64,000 nucleotides of DNA from Jutongia hominis (GTDB lineage Bacteria > Bacillota > Clostridia > Lachnospirales > Lachnospiraceae): the NCBI RefSeq assembly GCF_014384965.1, contig NZ_JACRSW010000027.1:248001-312000 (forward strand), given 5' to 3'. Below are positions 1-8,436 of this stretch, in pieces. The translations under genes were made by a program, and so were the position numbers. The stretch's first letter is position 1, and each line of letters opens with the position of its first letter. The notes under the pieces are model-generated. The model saw only the letters and a list, made by a program, of their open reading frames with translations, did no database searches and was not told the DNA's origin.

Positions 1-1
1 A

Positions 2-781
2 TCACAGACAATTTCAGTTGTTTCAAGAGAAGATGGATCCGGTACAAGAGGTGCTTTTATTGAATTGACAGGAATTCAGGAAAAAGATGCTGATGGAAAT
101 AAAGTGGACAATACAACATCAGATGCAAACATTGCAAAGAGTACAGAAACAATGATGACAACTGTCTCAGGAGATGAATATGCAATTGGTTATACATCGC
201 TTGGTGCTTTAAATGACAGCGTAAAAGCGTTAAAAGTAGATGGCGTGGAAGCAACGGCGGATAATATCAAATCAGGTACATATACAATTTCAAGACCATT
301 TAACATTGCAACAAAAGGTGATGTCAGCAAAGTCGCTCAGGACTTCATTAATTATATTATGAGTCCGGATGGTCAGAAGGTAGTAGAAGGCAATGGTTAT
401 ATCGCAATTGATGACCAGAAAGAATTCACTTCGAACAATGCAAAAGGAAAGATCGTCGTTGCAGGTTCATCTTCTGTAACACCGGTTATGGAAAAACTTT
501 CAGAAGCATATCAGAAGATCAACAGTGGTGCACAGATTGAAGTACAGGAGAGTGATTCTACTACAGGCATGACATCAGCAGCAGAAGGTACATGTGATAT
601 CGGTATGGCTTCAAGAGAGTTAGAAGATTCTGAAAAAGACGCCGGTTTAACATCAACAGCTATTGCAATGGATGGTATTGCTGTAATTGTAAACAAAGAC
701 AACAAATTAGATGATATTTCTATCAACAATGTAAAAAAGATCTATACAGGTGAGATTACAGACTGGAGCGATGTGAAATAA
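2..781 (+). CDS. pstS: Phosphate ABC transporter substrate-binding protein PstS (5' end outside window)
   Basis: Phosphate-binding lipoprotein or exported protein that feeds the PstCAB importer. The reading frame is open from base 2, so the start and signal peptide lie upstream of the window. Residues 8-16 carry the SREDGSGTR phosphate-binding loop typical of PstS, and residues around 120-135 (MSPDGQKVVEGNGYI) match the usual PstS C-terminus. The protein does not stop there: from about base 443 (KGKIVVAGSSSVTPVMEKL) it begins a second copy of the N-terminal half of a PstS domain, which ends at IYTGEITDWSDVK, where a normal PstS would continue into its second lobe. pstC follows 130 bp downstream. 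Family assignment is firm; the reason for the extra half domain is unknown. Confidence 0.93.
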   Translation, partial: SQTISVVSREDGSGTRGAFIELTGIQEKDADGNKVDNTTSDANIAKSTETMMTTVSGDEYAIGYTSLGALNDSVKALKVDGVEATADNIKSGTYTISRPFNIATKGDVSKVAQDFINYIMSPDGQKVVEGNGYIAIDDQKEFTSNNAKGKIVVAGSSSVTPVMEKLSEAYQKINSGAQIEVQESDSTTGMTSAAEGTCDIGMASRELEDSEKDAGLTSTAIAMDGIAVIVNKDNKLDDISINNVKKIYTGEITDWSDVK

Positions 782-856
782 AAAGTACGTCTTTCTAAAA
801 AATCGGATACAAAAATAACGATCCGGTCGGAAAGATAGAAATGAATAAGATAGAGA

Positions 857-887
857 AAAAACTGTGGAAGAAAATGCCACAGTTTTT
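857..887 (+). terminator. Intercistronic hairpin between pstS and pstC
   Basis: An 11-bp perfect stem (AAAAACTGTGG at 857-867 with CCACAGTTTTT at 877-887) with a 9-nt loop and a T-rich 3' side lies in the 130-bp gap between pstS and pstC. It resembles a leaky intrinsic terminator or 3'-end stabiliser. Such hairpins are known to keep binding-protein mRNA in excess over permease mRNA; that role is inferred here. Confidence 0.6.
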
Positions 888-911
888 CAAAAAGAGAAAT
901 GAGGAAATGAC

Positions 912-1781
912 ATGAAAAGTAAAAATATAGCAGAAAAGGCAATGGAAATCCTGTTTTTCATATGTGCCTGTGTATCTGTATTATGCGTTGCACTCATATG
1001 CATCTTCCTGTTTGCAAATGGTATGCCGGCAATTGGAAAGATCGGAGTAGGTAATTTTCTGCTGGGTGATATCTGGAAGCCGGGAAGCAACCAATATGGA
1101 ATCTTTGCATTTATCGTAGGAAGTATTTATGTAACGGCAGGAGCAATTCTGATCGGTGTACCGATCGGTGTTCTGACAGCCGCTTTTATGGCAAAGTTTT
1201 GTCCGAAGAAGTTATATCGTCCGTTAAAGGCAGGAGTGGAGCTTTTAGCAGGTATTCCTTCTGTTATATATGGTTTCTTTGGTTTGATGGTCATTGTACC
1301 ATTTGTAAGAGAACAGTTCCGTGATTCGTTTGGAGGCAATGGTCTGTCCATCCTGACAGCCGCTGTTTTACTTGGATTAATGATATTACCGACGATCATT
1401 AATGTATCAGAAGCCGCAATCAGGGCAGTACCGGATAAATATTATCAGGGTGCGTTAGCACTTGGTGCTACACATGAAAGAAGTGTATTCCGAACTGTAT
1501 TACCGGCCGCAAAATCCGGTATCATGGCAGGTATCGTACTGGGGATAGGTCGTGCAATCGGTGAAACCATGGCAGTGATCATGGTAGTAGGAAACCAGCC
1601 ACGTATGCCAAAAGGTATCTTTGAAGGTGCAAGAACACTGACAGCCAATATCGTCATTGAAATGGGGTATGCGACGGGACTTCACAGGGAAGCACTGATT
1701 GCAACCGGTGTTGTACTTTTTGTATTCATATTGTTGATCAATTCCCTGTTTTCTTTACTAAAGAGAAAGGAGGAAGCATAG
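912..1781 (+). CDS. pstC: Phosphate ABC transporter permease PstC
   Basis: Inner-membrane permease of the high-affinity phosphate importer; pairs with PstA. The 289-residue protein has about six hydrophobic segments, the first at residues 10-38, and an EAA-type loop (residues about 160-200, with EAAIRAVPDKYYQGALALGAT) that contacts the PstB ATPase. The GRAIGETMAV signature of PstC/PstA follows. The ATG at 912 is preceded by a GAGGA-type ribosome site. Length is normal for the family. It is the second gene of pstSCAB-phoU, with one base between its stop and the pstA start, implying translational coupling. Confidence 0.97.
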   Translation: MKSKNIAEKAMEILFFICACVSVLCVALICIFLFANGMPAIGKIGVGNFLLGDIWKPGSNQYGIFAFIVGSIYVTAGAILIGVPIGVLTAAFMAKFCPKKLYRPLKAGVELLAGIPSVIYGFFGLMVIVPFVREQFRDSFGGNGLSILTAAVLLGLMILPTIINVSEAAIRAVPDKYYQGALALGATHERSVFRTVLPAAKSGIMAGIVLGIGRAIGETMAVIMVVGNQPRMPKGIFEGARTLTANIVIEMGYATGLHREALIATGVVLFVFILLINSLFSLLKRKEEA

Positions 1782-1782
1782 T

Positions 1783-2697
1783 ATGGAACAAAATGCCACA
1801 CTTACAAAAGACAAAAAAGGTGCGATCAATGTCAGCACATTTTCACAAAAGATTCATTCATATCTGAAACATCCGTTTTCTTTACTGGTATGGATCATTA
1901 CAATACTTGCAGCGTTGCTTACTGCAGCTTCTTTTGTATATCTTGTATTATATATATTGATCAAAGGTGTTCCTTACTTAAGACCGGAATTATTTTCATG
2001 GACATATGATTCAAACAATGTATCCATGCTTCCGTCTATCATCAATACATTTTTATTAACTGCATTGTCATTAGTCATTTCTGTTCCGCTTGGCATTTTT
2101 GCTGCAATCTATATGGTGGAATATGCAAAGAAAGGCAATCGTATAGTTAAATTTATCCGTGTGACAGCAGAAACATTATCAGGCATTCCGTCTATCGTCT
2201 ATGGCCTGTTTGGTATGATCTTTTTTGTCGGAGTGTTAAAAATGCAATTATCGTTATTGTCCGGTTCTCTGACCGTTGCGATCATGGTTCTTCCAACAAT
2301 CATGCGAACGACAGAAGAAGCTTTGTTATCGGTGCCGCAAAGTTACCGGGAGGGAAGTTTTGGACTTGGAGCCGGTAAACTTAGAACGGTTTTTCGTATC
2401 GTTCTTCCATCCGCAGTACCCGGCATTTTATCCGGTGTGATCTTAGCGACCGGACGAATTGTAGGTGAAACAGCAGCATTGATCTATACAGCAGGTACGA
2501 TGGCGAAAGTACCAAACAATCTGTTTGCTTCGGCCCGCACACTGTCTGTACATATGTATCTGCTTTCGAATGAAGGTTTGCATACCAACGAGGCATTTGC
2601 AACAGCAGTAGTTCTTTTGGTATTTGTAATGCTGATCAATATGCTTGCAAATTTTGTTGCCAGACGTTTATCAGCAAAGAATGCTGAGAATGATTAA
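1783..2697 (+). CDS. pstA: Phosphate ABC transporter permease PstA
   Basis: Second membrane subunit of the phosphate importer. The 304-residue protein has a cytoplasmic N-terminal stretch of about 30 residues, then about six membrane segments. The EAA loop is visible at residues about 170-215 (TTEEALLSVPQSYREGSFGLGAGK), followed by GRIVGETAALIYTAG, the counterpart of the PstC signature. The start at 1783 lies one base after the pstC stop; the ribosome site AGGAGG is inside the pstC 3' end. Nothing unusual in length or motifs. Confidence 0.97.
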   Translation: MEQNATLTKDKKGAINVSTFSQKIHSYLKHPFSLLVWIITILAALLTAASFVYLVLYILIKGVPYLRPELFSWTYDSNNVSMLPSIINTFLLTALSLVISVPLGIFAAIYMVEYAKKGNRIVKFIRVTAETLSGIPSIVYGLFGMIFFVGVLKMQLSLLSGSLTVAIMVLPTIMRTTEEALLSVPQSYREGSFGLGAGKLRTVFRIVLPSAVPGILSGVILATGRIVGETAALIYTAGTMAKVPNNLFASARTLSVHMYLLSNEGLHTNEAFATAVVLLVFVMLINMLANFVARRLSAKNAEND

Positions 2698-2714
2698 AGA
2701 AATGAGGAATGATT

Positions 2715-3524
2715 ATGGACAATACAATAGTTTTGGATAAAACAGTGGATGCTGCACAGACAGCAGTCGATGACAGCGTAAAATTTCATGTAAATAATTT
2801 AGAGTTATATTATAAAGATTTTCATGCACTAAAAAGCGTCAGCATGGATATACCGCAAAAGAAGATCACTGCATTTATCGGACCGTCAGGATGTGGAAAA
2901 TCCACATTTTTAAAGACATTGAATCGTATGAATGATCTGGTGGCGGGATGTCGCATTACCGGTGATGTACAGCTGAATGGTGAGGATATTTATGGTGATA
3001 TGGATGTCAATCATTTACGAAAAAGAGTAGGAATGGTTTTCCAGAATCCAAATCCTTTTCCAATGAGTATATATGACAATATTGCCTATGGACCACGTAC
3101 TCATGGAATACGTTCCAAACAAAAGCTGGATGCGATCGTAGAAAAGTCACTTCGTCAGGCGGCAATATGGGATGAATTAAAGGACCGATTGAAAAAGTCA
3201 GCGCTTGGTCTGTCCGGTGGTCAGCAGCAGCGGCTTTGCATTGCCCGTGCTTTAGCAATTGAGCCGGAAGTTATTTTGATGGATGAACCGACATCTGCAT
3301 TAGATCCAATCTCAACTTCGCGTATAGAAGATCTCGCAATGGAATTAAAAAAAGAATATACGATCATTATGGTAACTCATAACATGCAGCAGGCAACGCG
3401 AATTTCGGATAAAACAGCCTTCTTTTTGCTCGGTGAAATGGTAGAATATACCGATACGGATCAGCTTTTCTCGATGCCACAGAACAAGAAGACAGAAGAT
3501 TATATTACAGGACGTTTTGGATAG
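2715..3524 (+). CDS. pstB: Phosphate ABC transporter ATP-binding protein PstB
   Basis: ATPase that powers phosphate import through PstCA. The Walker A motif GPSGCGKST, signature [16 protein letters not shown], Walker [14 protein letters not shown] and the switch histidine in MVTHNMQQA are all present. The start is placed at the ATG at 2715 because GAGGA at 2704-2708 is then 6 bases upstream; an in-frame ATG at 2709 would abut that ribosome site. The N-terminal extension of about 20 residues before the ABC core is slightly longer than usual. It sits in pstSCAB-phoU with short gaps on both sides. Confidence 0.97.
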   Translation: MDNTIVLDKTVDAAQTAVDDSVKFHVNNLELYYKDFHALKSVSMDIPQKKITAFIGPSGCGKSTFLKTLNRMNDLVAGCRITGDVQLNGEDIYGDMDVNHLRKRVGMVFQNPNPFPMSIYDNIAYGPRTHGIRSKQKLDAIVEKSLRQAAIWDELKDRLKKSALGLSGGQQQRLCIARALAIEPEVILMDEPTSALDPISTSRIEDLAMELKKEYTIIMVTHNMQQATRISDKTAFFLLGEMVEYTDTDQLFSMPQNKKTEDYITGRFG

Positions 3525-3573
3525 AAAAAGTTACGAAAAGTAAGATTCAAAAAGCATAGAAATGAGGATGAAT

Positions 3574-4224
3574 ATGAGAGATGTATTTGAAAGCCAGTTA
3601 AAAACATTAAAAGATGATATGATCGAAATGGGAAGCATGATCGAAAAAGCGATTGAAAACGCGATCCGTGCTTTAAATAACCGGGATACAGAGCTTGCAA
3701 GGGCGGCAATCGAAGCAGATAGTGAGATTGACGAACAGGAAAAGAAGATTGAATCGCTCTGCCTGAAACTTTTATTACATCAGCAGCCGGTAGCAAGCGA
3801 TCTTCGCATGGTGTCTTCTGCATTAAAGATGATCACGGATATGGAGCGTATCGGAGATCATGCGGCAGATATTTCAGAAATAACGATCTGCCTTGCTAAG
3901 AATAATAAAAATGTGAATCTGAAAGTATTACATGAAATGGCAAAAGAAACAACGGTTATGCTTGTCGGCAGTATTGATGCCTATGTCAATAAAGATCTGG
4001 ATCGTGCCCAAGAGGTGCTTGAACATGATGATATTGTGGACAGTCTTTTCTTAGAGGCAAAAAAAGAAGTGATTCAGCTGATCCGCAAAGAAGAAGACCA
4101 TGGGGAAGAGGCAGCAGATCTTTTAATGATTGCAAAATACTTTGAGCGTATCGGAGATCATGCCGTAAATATTTCGGAATGGGTTGTTTTTTCCATCACC
4201 GGAAAACATGACAAAAATTATTAG
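3574..4224 (+). CDS. phoU: Phosphate signalling complex protein PhoU
   Basis: Cytoplasmic helical-bundle protein that links Pst transporter activity to the PhoR kinase and represses phosphate-starvation signalling. Two PhoU repeats are visible, each ending in the metal-binding ERIGDHA(A/V) motif (MERIGDHAADISE near residue 90 and FERIGDHAVNISE near residue 195). The start at 3574 (MRDVFESQL) fits GAGG at 3564-3567 and the canonical PhoU N-terminus; upstream in-frame ATGs at 3562 and 3568 are less well placed. It is the last gene of the pst operon and is followed by a 188-bp gap. Confidence 0.96.
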   Translation: MRDVFESQLKTLKDDMIEMGSMIEKAIENAIRALNNRDTELARAAIEADSEIDEQEKKIESLCLKLLLHQQPVASDLRMVSSALKMITDMERIGDHAADISEITICLAKNNKNVNLKVLHEMAKETTVMLVGSIDAYVNKDLDRAQEVLEHDDIVDSLFLEAKKEVIQLIRKEEDHGEEAADLLMIAKYFERIGDHAVNISEWVVFSITGKHDKNY

Positions 4225-4312
4225 CAAAAACTAGTACCCTCATCGCGATAAATAGTATTTGCTTTTTTGGTTAAAATAATATATTCTATATATTGTGGTT
4301 AAAACTGCAATT

Positions 4313-4342
4313 TTGACCATGCACAAAATAGGCGGGTATAAA
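4313..4342 (+). promoter_or_regulatory. Predicted sigma-A promoter for the Na/Pi cotransporter gene
   Basis: TTGACC (4313-4318), an 18-bp spacer and TATAAA (4337-4342) lie about 70 bp upstream of the start at 4413. The sequence GGTTAAAA occurs twice just upstream (about 4269 and 4298), a spacing that could mark a regulator site, but I cannot assign it to a PhoP box. Confidence 0.5.
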
Positions 4343-4412
4343 AGATAAAGTCCAAAATGTGCTTATACTATTTATGAAATCCATAGGGAATATGTGGTGA
4401 AAGGAATGTGCC

Positions 4413-6170
4413 ATGAATTTTTTTAATGTATTAACAATGCTCGGTGGTCTTGCATTATTTTTATACGGAATGCATATCATGGGCGACGGATTGGCAAAAA
4501 TGTCAGGCGGAAAGCTTGAAATGATCTTAGAAAAATTTACAGCAAAGCCGATTACGGCAGTATTGCTTGGAGCCGGTGTTACGGCAGTGATCCAGTCATC
4601 CTCTGCGACAACGGTTATGGTAGTCGGATTTGTTAATTCCGGTATCATGCAATTAAAGCAGGCTGTCGGTATTATCATGGGTGCGAATATCGGTACAACA
4701 ATTACATCCTGGATCTTAAGTCTGACCGGTATCGAAGGTGAAAATTTTGTGATCCAGATGTTAAAACCATCTTCTTTTGCACCGATCCTTGCACTGATCG
4801 GAGTCTGTCTTTTACTTTTTACAAAGAGCAATAAGAAAAAAGACATCGGTTCGATCTTAGCAGGCTTTGCAATCCTGATGATCGGAATGGATACAATGAG
4901 CGGCGCAGTAAAGCCGCTTGCAGAGCTTGATGGTTTTAAGAATCTCTTTTTGATGTTTGAAAATCCGGTACTCGGTGTCGTTGCAGGTGCCGTGCTTACA
5001 GCGATCATCCAGAGTTCTTCCGCATCGGTTGGTATCCTACAGGCACTTTGTCTGACAGGTTCGGTATCGTATGCATCTGCATTGCCTATTATCATGGGAC
5101 AGAATATCGGAACTTGTGTTACGGCACTGATTTCCGGTATTGGTGCAACAAAGAATGCAAAAAGAGCAGCATTTGTTCATTTTTATTTTAATCTGATCGG
5201 AACGGTTCTTTTTATGGCTGTCTTTTATCTGATCAATGTGGTTTATCCGTTCCATTTTTTAAACCAGGCTGCAAATGTGACGGGTATTGCCGTTATTCAC
5301 AGCTTGTTTAATGTTGTTGCAACTGTGTCCCTTCTTCCGTTTAGAAACGGACTGGTTAAGCTCGCAACATGGACGATCCGTGATGATGCGACAGAAGAAA
5401 AAAAGGATGGACTTGCTTTACTTGATGAGCGTTTCCTTGAAAAACCTTCTTTTGCAATTGCCCAGGCAAAGAAAGCAGCAGTAGAGATGGCACAGGATTC
5501 GGTAGGTGCACTAAATAAGGCAATCGATCTTTTTAAGAACTATGATAAAGAAAAAGTAAAATTAGTCTCAGAATTAGAAGATAAGGTAGATCATTATGAA
5601 GATGAACTGGGAACGTATCTGATGAAACTGAGTAATGCAGATCTGTCACAGAAGGATTCACAGACCGTATCACTGCTGTTACATTGTATCGGTGATTTTG
5701 AAAGAATTTCCGATCATGCGTGCAATCTGATGGATAGTGCAAAAGAATTTCATGGAAAGAAAGAAGATTTCTCTGATAAGGCAAAAGAAGAACTGAATAT
5801 TTATGAGAAAGCAATCCGTGAGATTGTGTCTATGACATATCAGGTCTTTGAAACAGAGAGTGTAGAGTTGGCAACACAGGTAGAGCCTTTAGAAGAAGTT
5901 ATTGATACATTAAATGATGAAGTAAAGAAAAAGCATGTCAAACGACTTCGCAAAGGTAAATGTACAATTGAACTTGGATTTATCTTATCTGATATTACAA
6001 CGAATTATGAACGTATTGCCGATCATTGTTCCAACATTGCCGTCTGTCTGATCCAGACAAAAGAGGATGGTTATGAGACACACGAATATCTGGATAGTTT
6101 AAAAGCAAATGAAGATCCTGAATTTACAGAACGATATCGTTATTATCGTAAGAAATTTAAACTTCCATAA
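4413..6170 (+). CDS. Na+/phosphate cotransporter with C-terminal PhoU-like domain
   Basis: Low-affinity phosphate transporter of the NptA/YjbB family. The first ~310 residues hold two inverted Na/Pi-cotransporter repeats, each with the diagnostic QSSSA motif (VIQSSSATTVMVVGF near residue 58 and IIQSSSASVGILQAL near residue 200) and glycine-rich MGANIGTT / MGQNIGTC loops. Residues from about 345 to 555 form a cytoplasmic PhoU-like helical region with FERISDHACN and YERIADHCSN. The 585-residue length fits bacterial NptA-PhoU fusions. It lies between phoU and the PhoP/PhoR genes, so it is probably part of the phosphate-response island though it has its own promoter. Confidence 0.94.
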   Translation: MNFFNVLTMLGGLALFLYGMHIMGDGLAKMSGGKLEMILEKFTAKPITAVLLGAGVTAVIQSSSATTVMVVGFVNSGIMQLKQAVGIIMGANIGTTITSWILSLTGIEGENFVIQMLKPSSFAPILALIGVCLLLFTKSNKKKDIGSILAGFAILMIGMDTMSGAVKPLAELDGFKNLFLMFENPVLGVVAGAVLTAIIQSSSASVGILQALCLTGSVSYASALPIIMGQNIGTCVTALISGIGATKNAKRAAFVHFYFNLIGTVLFMAVFYLINVVYPFHFLNQAANVTGIAVIHSLFNVVATVSLLPFRNGLVKLATWTIRDDATEEKKDGLALLDERFLEKPSFAIAQAKKAAVEMAQDSVGALNKAIDLFKNYDKEKVKLVSELEDKVDHYEDELGTYLMKLSNADLSQKDSQTVSLLLHCIGDFERISDHACNLMDSAKEFHGKKEDFSDKAKEELNIYEKAIREIVSMTYQVFETESVELATQVEPLEEVIDTLNDEVKKKHVKRLRKGKCTIELGFILSDITTNYERIADHCSNIAVCLIQTKEDGYETHEYLDSLKANEDPEFTERYRYYRKKFKLP

Positions 6171-6242
6171 AAGAAAATGGAATGACTTGCATATAAAAAG
6201 ATTTCCGGCAGGTCAGACCGGTTTATATTTTGATTTTGTCCC

Positions 6243-6282
6243 AATAGGCTGCATAGGTTGTTGAAACCATATGCAGCCTATT
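6243..6282 (+). terminator. Predicted hairpin terminator downstream of the Na/Pi cotransporter gene
   Basis: A 13-bp stem (AATAGGCTGCATA at 6243-6255 with TATGCAGCCTATT at 6270-6282) encloses a short loop. The following sequence is AT-rich rather than a clean T-run, so it may be a processing or attenuation hairpin. Confidence 0.5.
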
Positions 6283-6403
6283 ATAAAATAGACAGAAAGA
6301 TATGGTAAAAGTTATAAAGTAAAAAATAGGTTGCCATGGTTTACAGTCTATCAGATCGTATAGGCAGACAGATCTGTAATCTGTGGCAGATAAGGAGAAA
6401 ACG

Positions 6404-7075
6404 ATGGCTTTAGTGTATATAGTAGAGGATGATATTAATATTAGAGAAATAGAAAGTTTTTCTTTAAAAAATTCAGGTTATACAGTAGAAGAGTTTGAAG
6501 ATACGAAAAAGTTCTGGAAGCGTATCAATGAAAAAATGCCCGATATCATTCTGATGGATGTGATGTTACCGGACGAAGATGGGCTGACTACAGTAGAAAA
6601 GCTTCGTAAACGCTCTGATACCAGAAGAGTTCCTGTTTTAATGGTAACAGCAAAAACTTCTGAACTTGACAGAGTAAAAGGACTCGATATCGGTGCGGAT
6701 GATTATCTGGTCAAACCATTTGGTGTGATGGAACTGATCTCACGTGTTAAGGCATTGCTTCGGAGAACAATCCGGTTTAATGATGCCAGGCTGTACACTT
6801 TAGGAAATATTGAACTGGATGATGAGAAACGCAGAGTATCAGTAGACCGGCAGGATATTGAACTTACCTATAAAGAATATGAATTACTAAAATATTTTTT
6901 AAATAATGTTGGAATTGTATTACAAAGAGAAGATATCATGGTAAAGATCTGGGGAACTGATTATGAAGGGGAATCCAGAACATTAGATATGCATATCAAA
7001 ACATTACGCAAAAAGCTTGGAGAATCCGGCAGCCGCATCAAAACGATCCGAAATGTCGGATATCGTATGGAATAG
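6404..7075 (+). CDS. phoP: OmpR/PhoB-family response regulator, probably PhoP of the phosphate response
   Basis: DNA-binding response regulator. Residues 1-120 form a receiver domain with the acidic pair D9-D10, the phospho-accepting aspartate at D52 (ILMDVM) and the conserved lysine in DYLVKPFG. Residues about 130-223 are an OmpR-type winged helix ending in a recognition helix (SRTLDMHIKTLRKKLG). The start at 6404 is chosen because AAGGAG at 6392-6397 lies 6 bases upstream; an in-frame GTG at 6383 would overlap the ribosome site. The sensor kinase follows 11 bp downstream. Position directly after pst-phoU and the Na/Pi transporter suggests control of those genes; this is contextual inference. 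Confidence 0.93.
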   Translation: MALVYIVEDDINIREIESFSLKNSGYTVEEFEDTKKFWKRINEKMPDIILMDVMLPDEDGLTTVEKLRKRSDTRRVPVLMVTAKTSELDRVKGLDIGADDYLVKPFGVMELISRVKALLRRTIRFNDARLYTLGNIELDDEKRRVSVDRQDIELTYKEYELLKYFLNNVGIVLQREDIMVKIWGTDYEGESRTLDMHIKTLRKKLGESGSRIKTIRNVGYRME

Positions 7076-7086
7076 AGGATTGAAAG

Positions 7087-8418
7087 ATGAAGAAAAAGAT
7101 TAAACGTTATATGATCGCCATTTCCGTGATTTCCATTTTGTTAATGATGATTTTATCAAATCTTGTGAATTATCGGATCCTTAGTACGGAAGCATATGAC
7201 GATCTCAGGGCATGTGCCTATGCATTTAAAGGCACAAATGCTTTCTTAGATCCCCAAAATGTACAATATCAGGTTGAAAAAAAAAGTTACCGTGTGACCT
7301 TGATCGCACCGGATGGCTCCGTCTGCTTTGACTCTGCTTTTGATGCAGGTAAGATGGGCAATCACAAAAAACGTATTGAGGTGCACGAAGCCTTACAGGG
7401 AAAAGAAGGATATAGTAAAAGACAATCTGACACAATGCAAAAAGATACGGTATATTTTGCAATTTTATTAGATAATGGTTATGTCCTTCGAGTTGCAAAA
7501 GATGTCAAAAGTATTATGAGTGTCTTTTTAAGCTCTTTTCCGTTTATGTTTGTCGTGCTTGTATGTGTGATTGCAGTATGCATCTTTTTATCCAATCTTT
7601 TGACGAAAGCGATCATACAGCCGGTAGAATTGATGGCAAAAAATATTGATCAGATTGATGAAGCAGATGTTTATAAAGAACTAAAGCCATTTATTGCTAT
7701 GATTCGCAGGCAGCATGAAGATATACGAAGAAACGCAGATATGCGTCAGGAGTTTACCGCAAATGTATCACATGAATTAAAGACACCGTTGACGGCAGTA
7801 TCAGGTTATGCGGAAATCATGGAAAACGGAATGGCATCCGAAAAAGATGTAATCCATTTTTCCGGTGAGATCCATCGGAACGCAAACCGGTTATTGCAGT
7901 TGATCAATGATACCATTCGTTTGTCAGAACTGGATGCAGTACATATGGAGATCGTGACAGAAAAGCTTGATGTCTATGAACTGGCACAAAATTGTGTTGA
8001 TACGCTTCAGGTCAAGGCCGATAAGATGGAAGTAACGATCCGGATTGCCGGAGAACCCTGTATCTTAGAGACCAGCAGAGAGATGATTAATGAACTTTTA
8101 TATAATTTATGTGATAATGCGATCCGCTATAATAAAAAAGGCGGAAGAGTGTTAGTATTAGTGGGAGAAAATGAATATAAAGAAAAGTATATTGAAGTAA
8201 AAGATAATGGAATCGGTATTCCCATGGAATACCAGGAGCGTGTTTTTGAACGTTTTTATCGTGTTGATAAAAGCCGGTCAAAAGAAACAGGTGGCACAGG
8301 ACTTGGACTTGCGATCGTAAAGCATATCATCGTGCAGCTTCATGCCCGTTTGGAAATGGATAGCGAAGAAGGAAAAGGAACGATGATGCGGATCGTATTT
8401 GCAAAAAAAGAAAACTAG
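7087..8418 (+). CDS. phoR: Membrane sensor histidine kinase, probably PhoR
   Basis: Partner kinase of the preceding regulator. A membrane segment at residues about 8-26 and another at about 148-170 flank an extracellular sensor region of about 120 residues (IAPDGSVCFDS resembles a PhoR-type Cache/PAS fold). A linker leads to the HisKA domain with phospho-accepting H229 (NVSHELKTPLTA), then an ATPase domain with N-box (NLCDNAIRYN), G1 (VKDNGIGIP), F-box (FERFYRVDKSRS) and G2 (GGTGLGLAI). All catalytic motifs are intact. No separate PAS domain is evident between HAMP-like linker and HisKA. Phosphate sensing is inferred from neighbours. Confidence 0.9.
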   Translation: MKKKIKRYMIAISVISILLMMILSNLVNYRILSTEAYDDLRACAYAFKGTNAFLDPQNVQYQVEKKSYRVTLIAPDGSVCFDSAFDAGKMGNHKKRIEVHEALQGKEGYSKRQSDTMQKDTVYFAILLDNGYVLRVAKDVKSIMSVFLSSFPFMFVVLVCVIAVCIFLSNLLTKAIIQPVELMAKNIDQIDEADVYKELKPFIAMIRRQHEDIRRNADMRQEFTANVSHELKTPLTAVSGYAEIMENGMASEKDVIHFSGEIHRNANRLLQLINDTIRLSELDAVHMEIVTEKLDVYELAQNCVDTLQVKADKMEVTIRIAGEPCILETSREMINELLYNLCDNAIRYNKKGGRVLVLVGENEYKEKYIEVKDNGIGIPMEYQERVFERFYRVDKSRSKETGGTGLGLAIVKHIIVQLHARLEMDSEEGKGTMMRIVFAKKEN

Positions 8419-8436
8419 AGAAATAGGAGATTGGAA

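Noticed and set aside
4286-5095. A 269-codon minus-strand open frame
   Set aside because: It lies wholly antisense to the Na/Pi cotransporter gene, has no family resemblance and no ribosome site.
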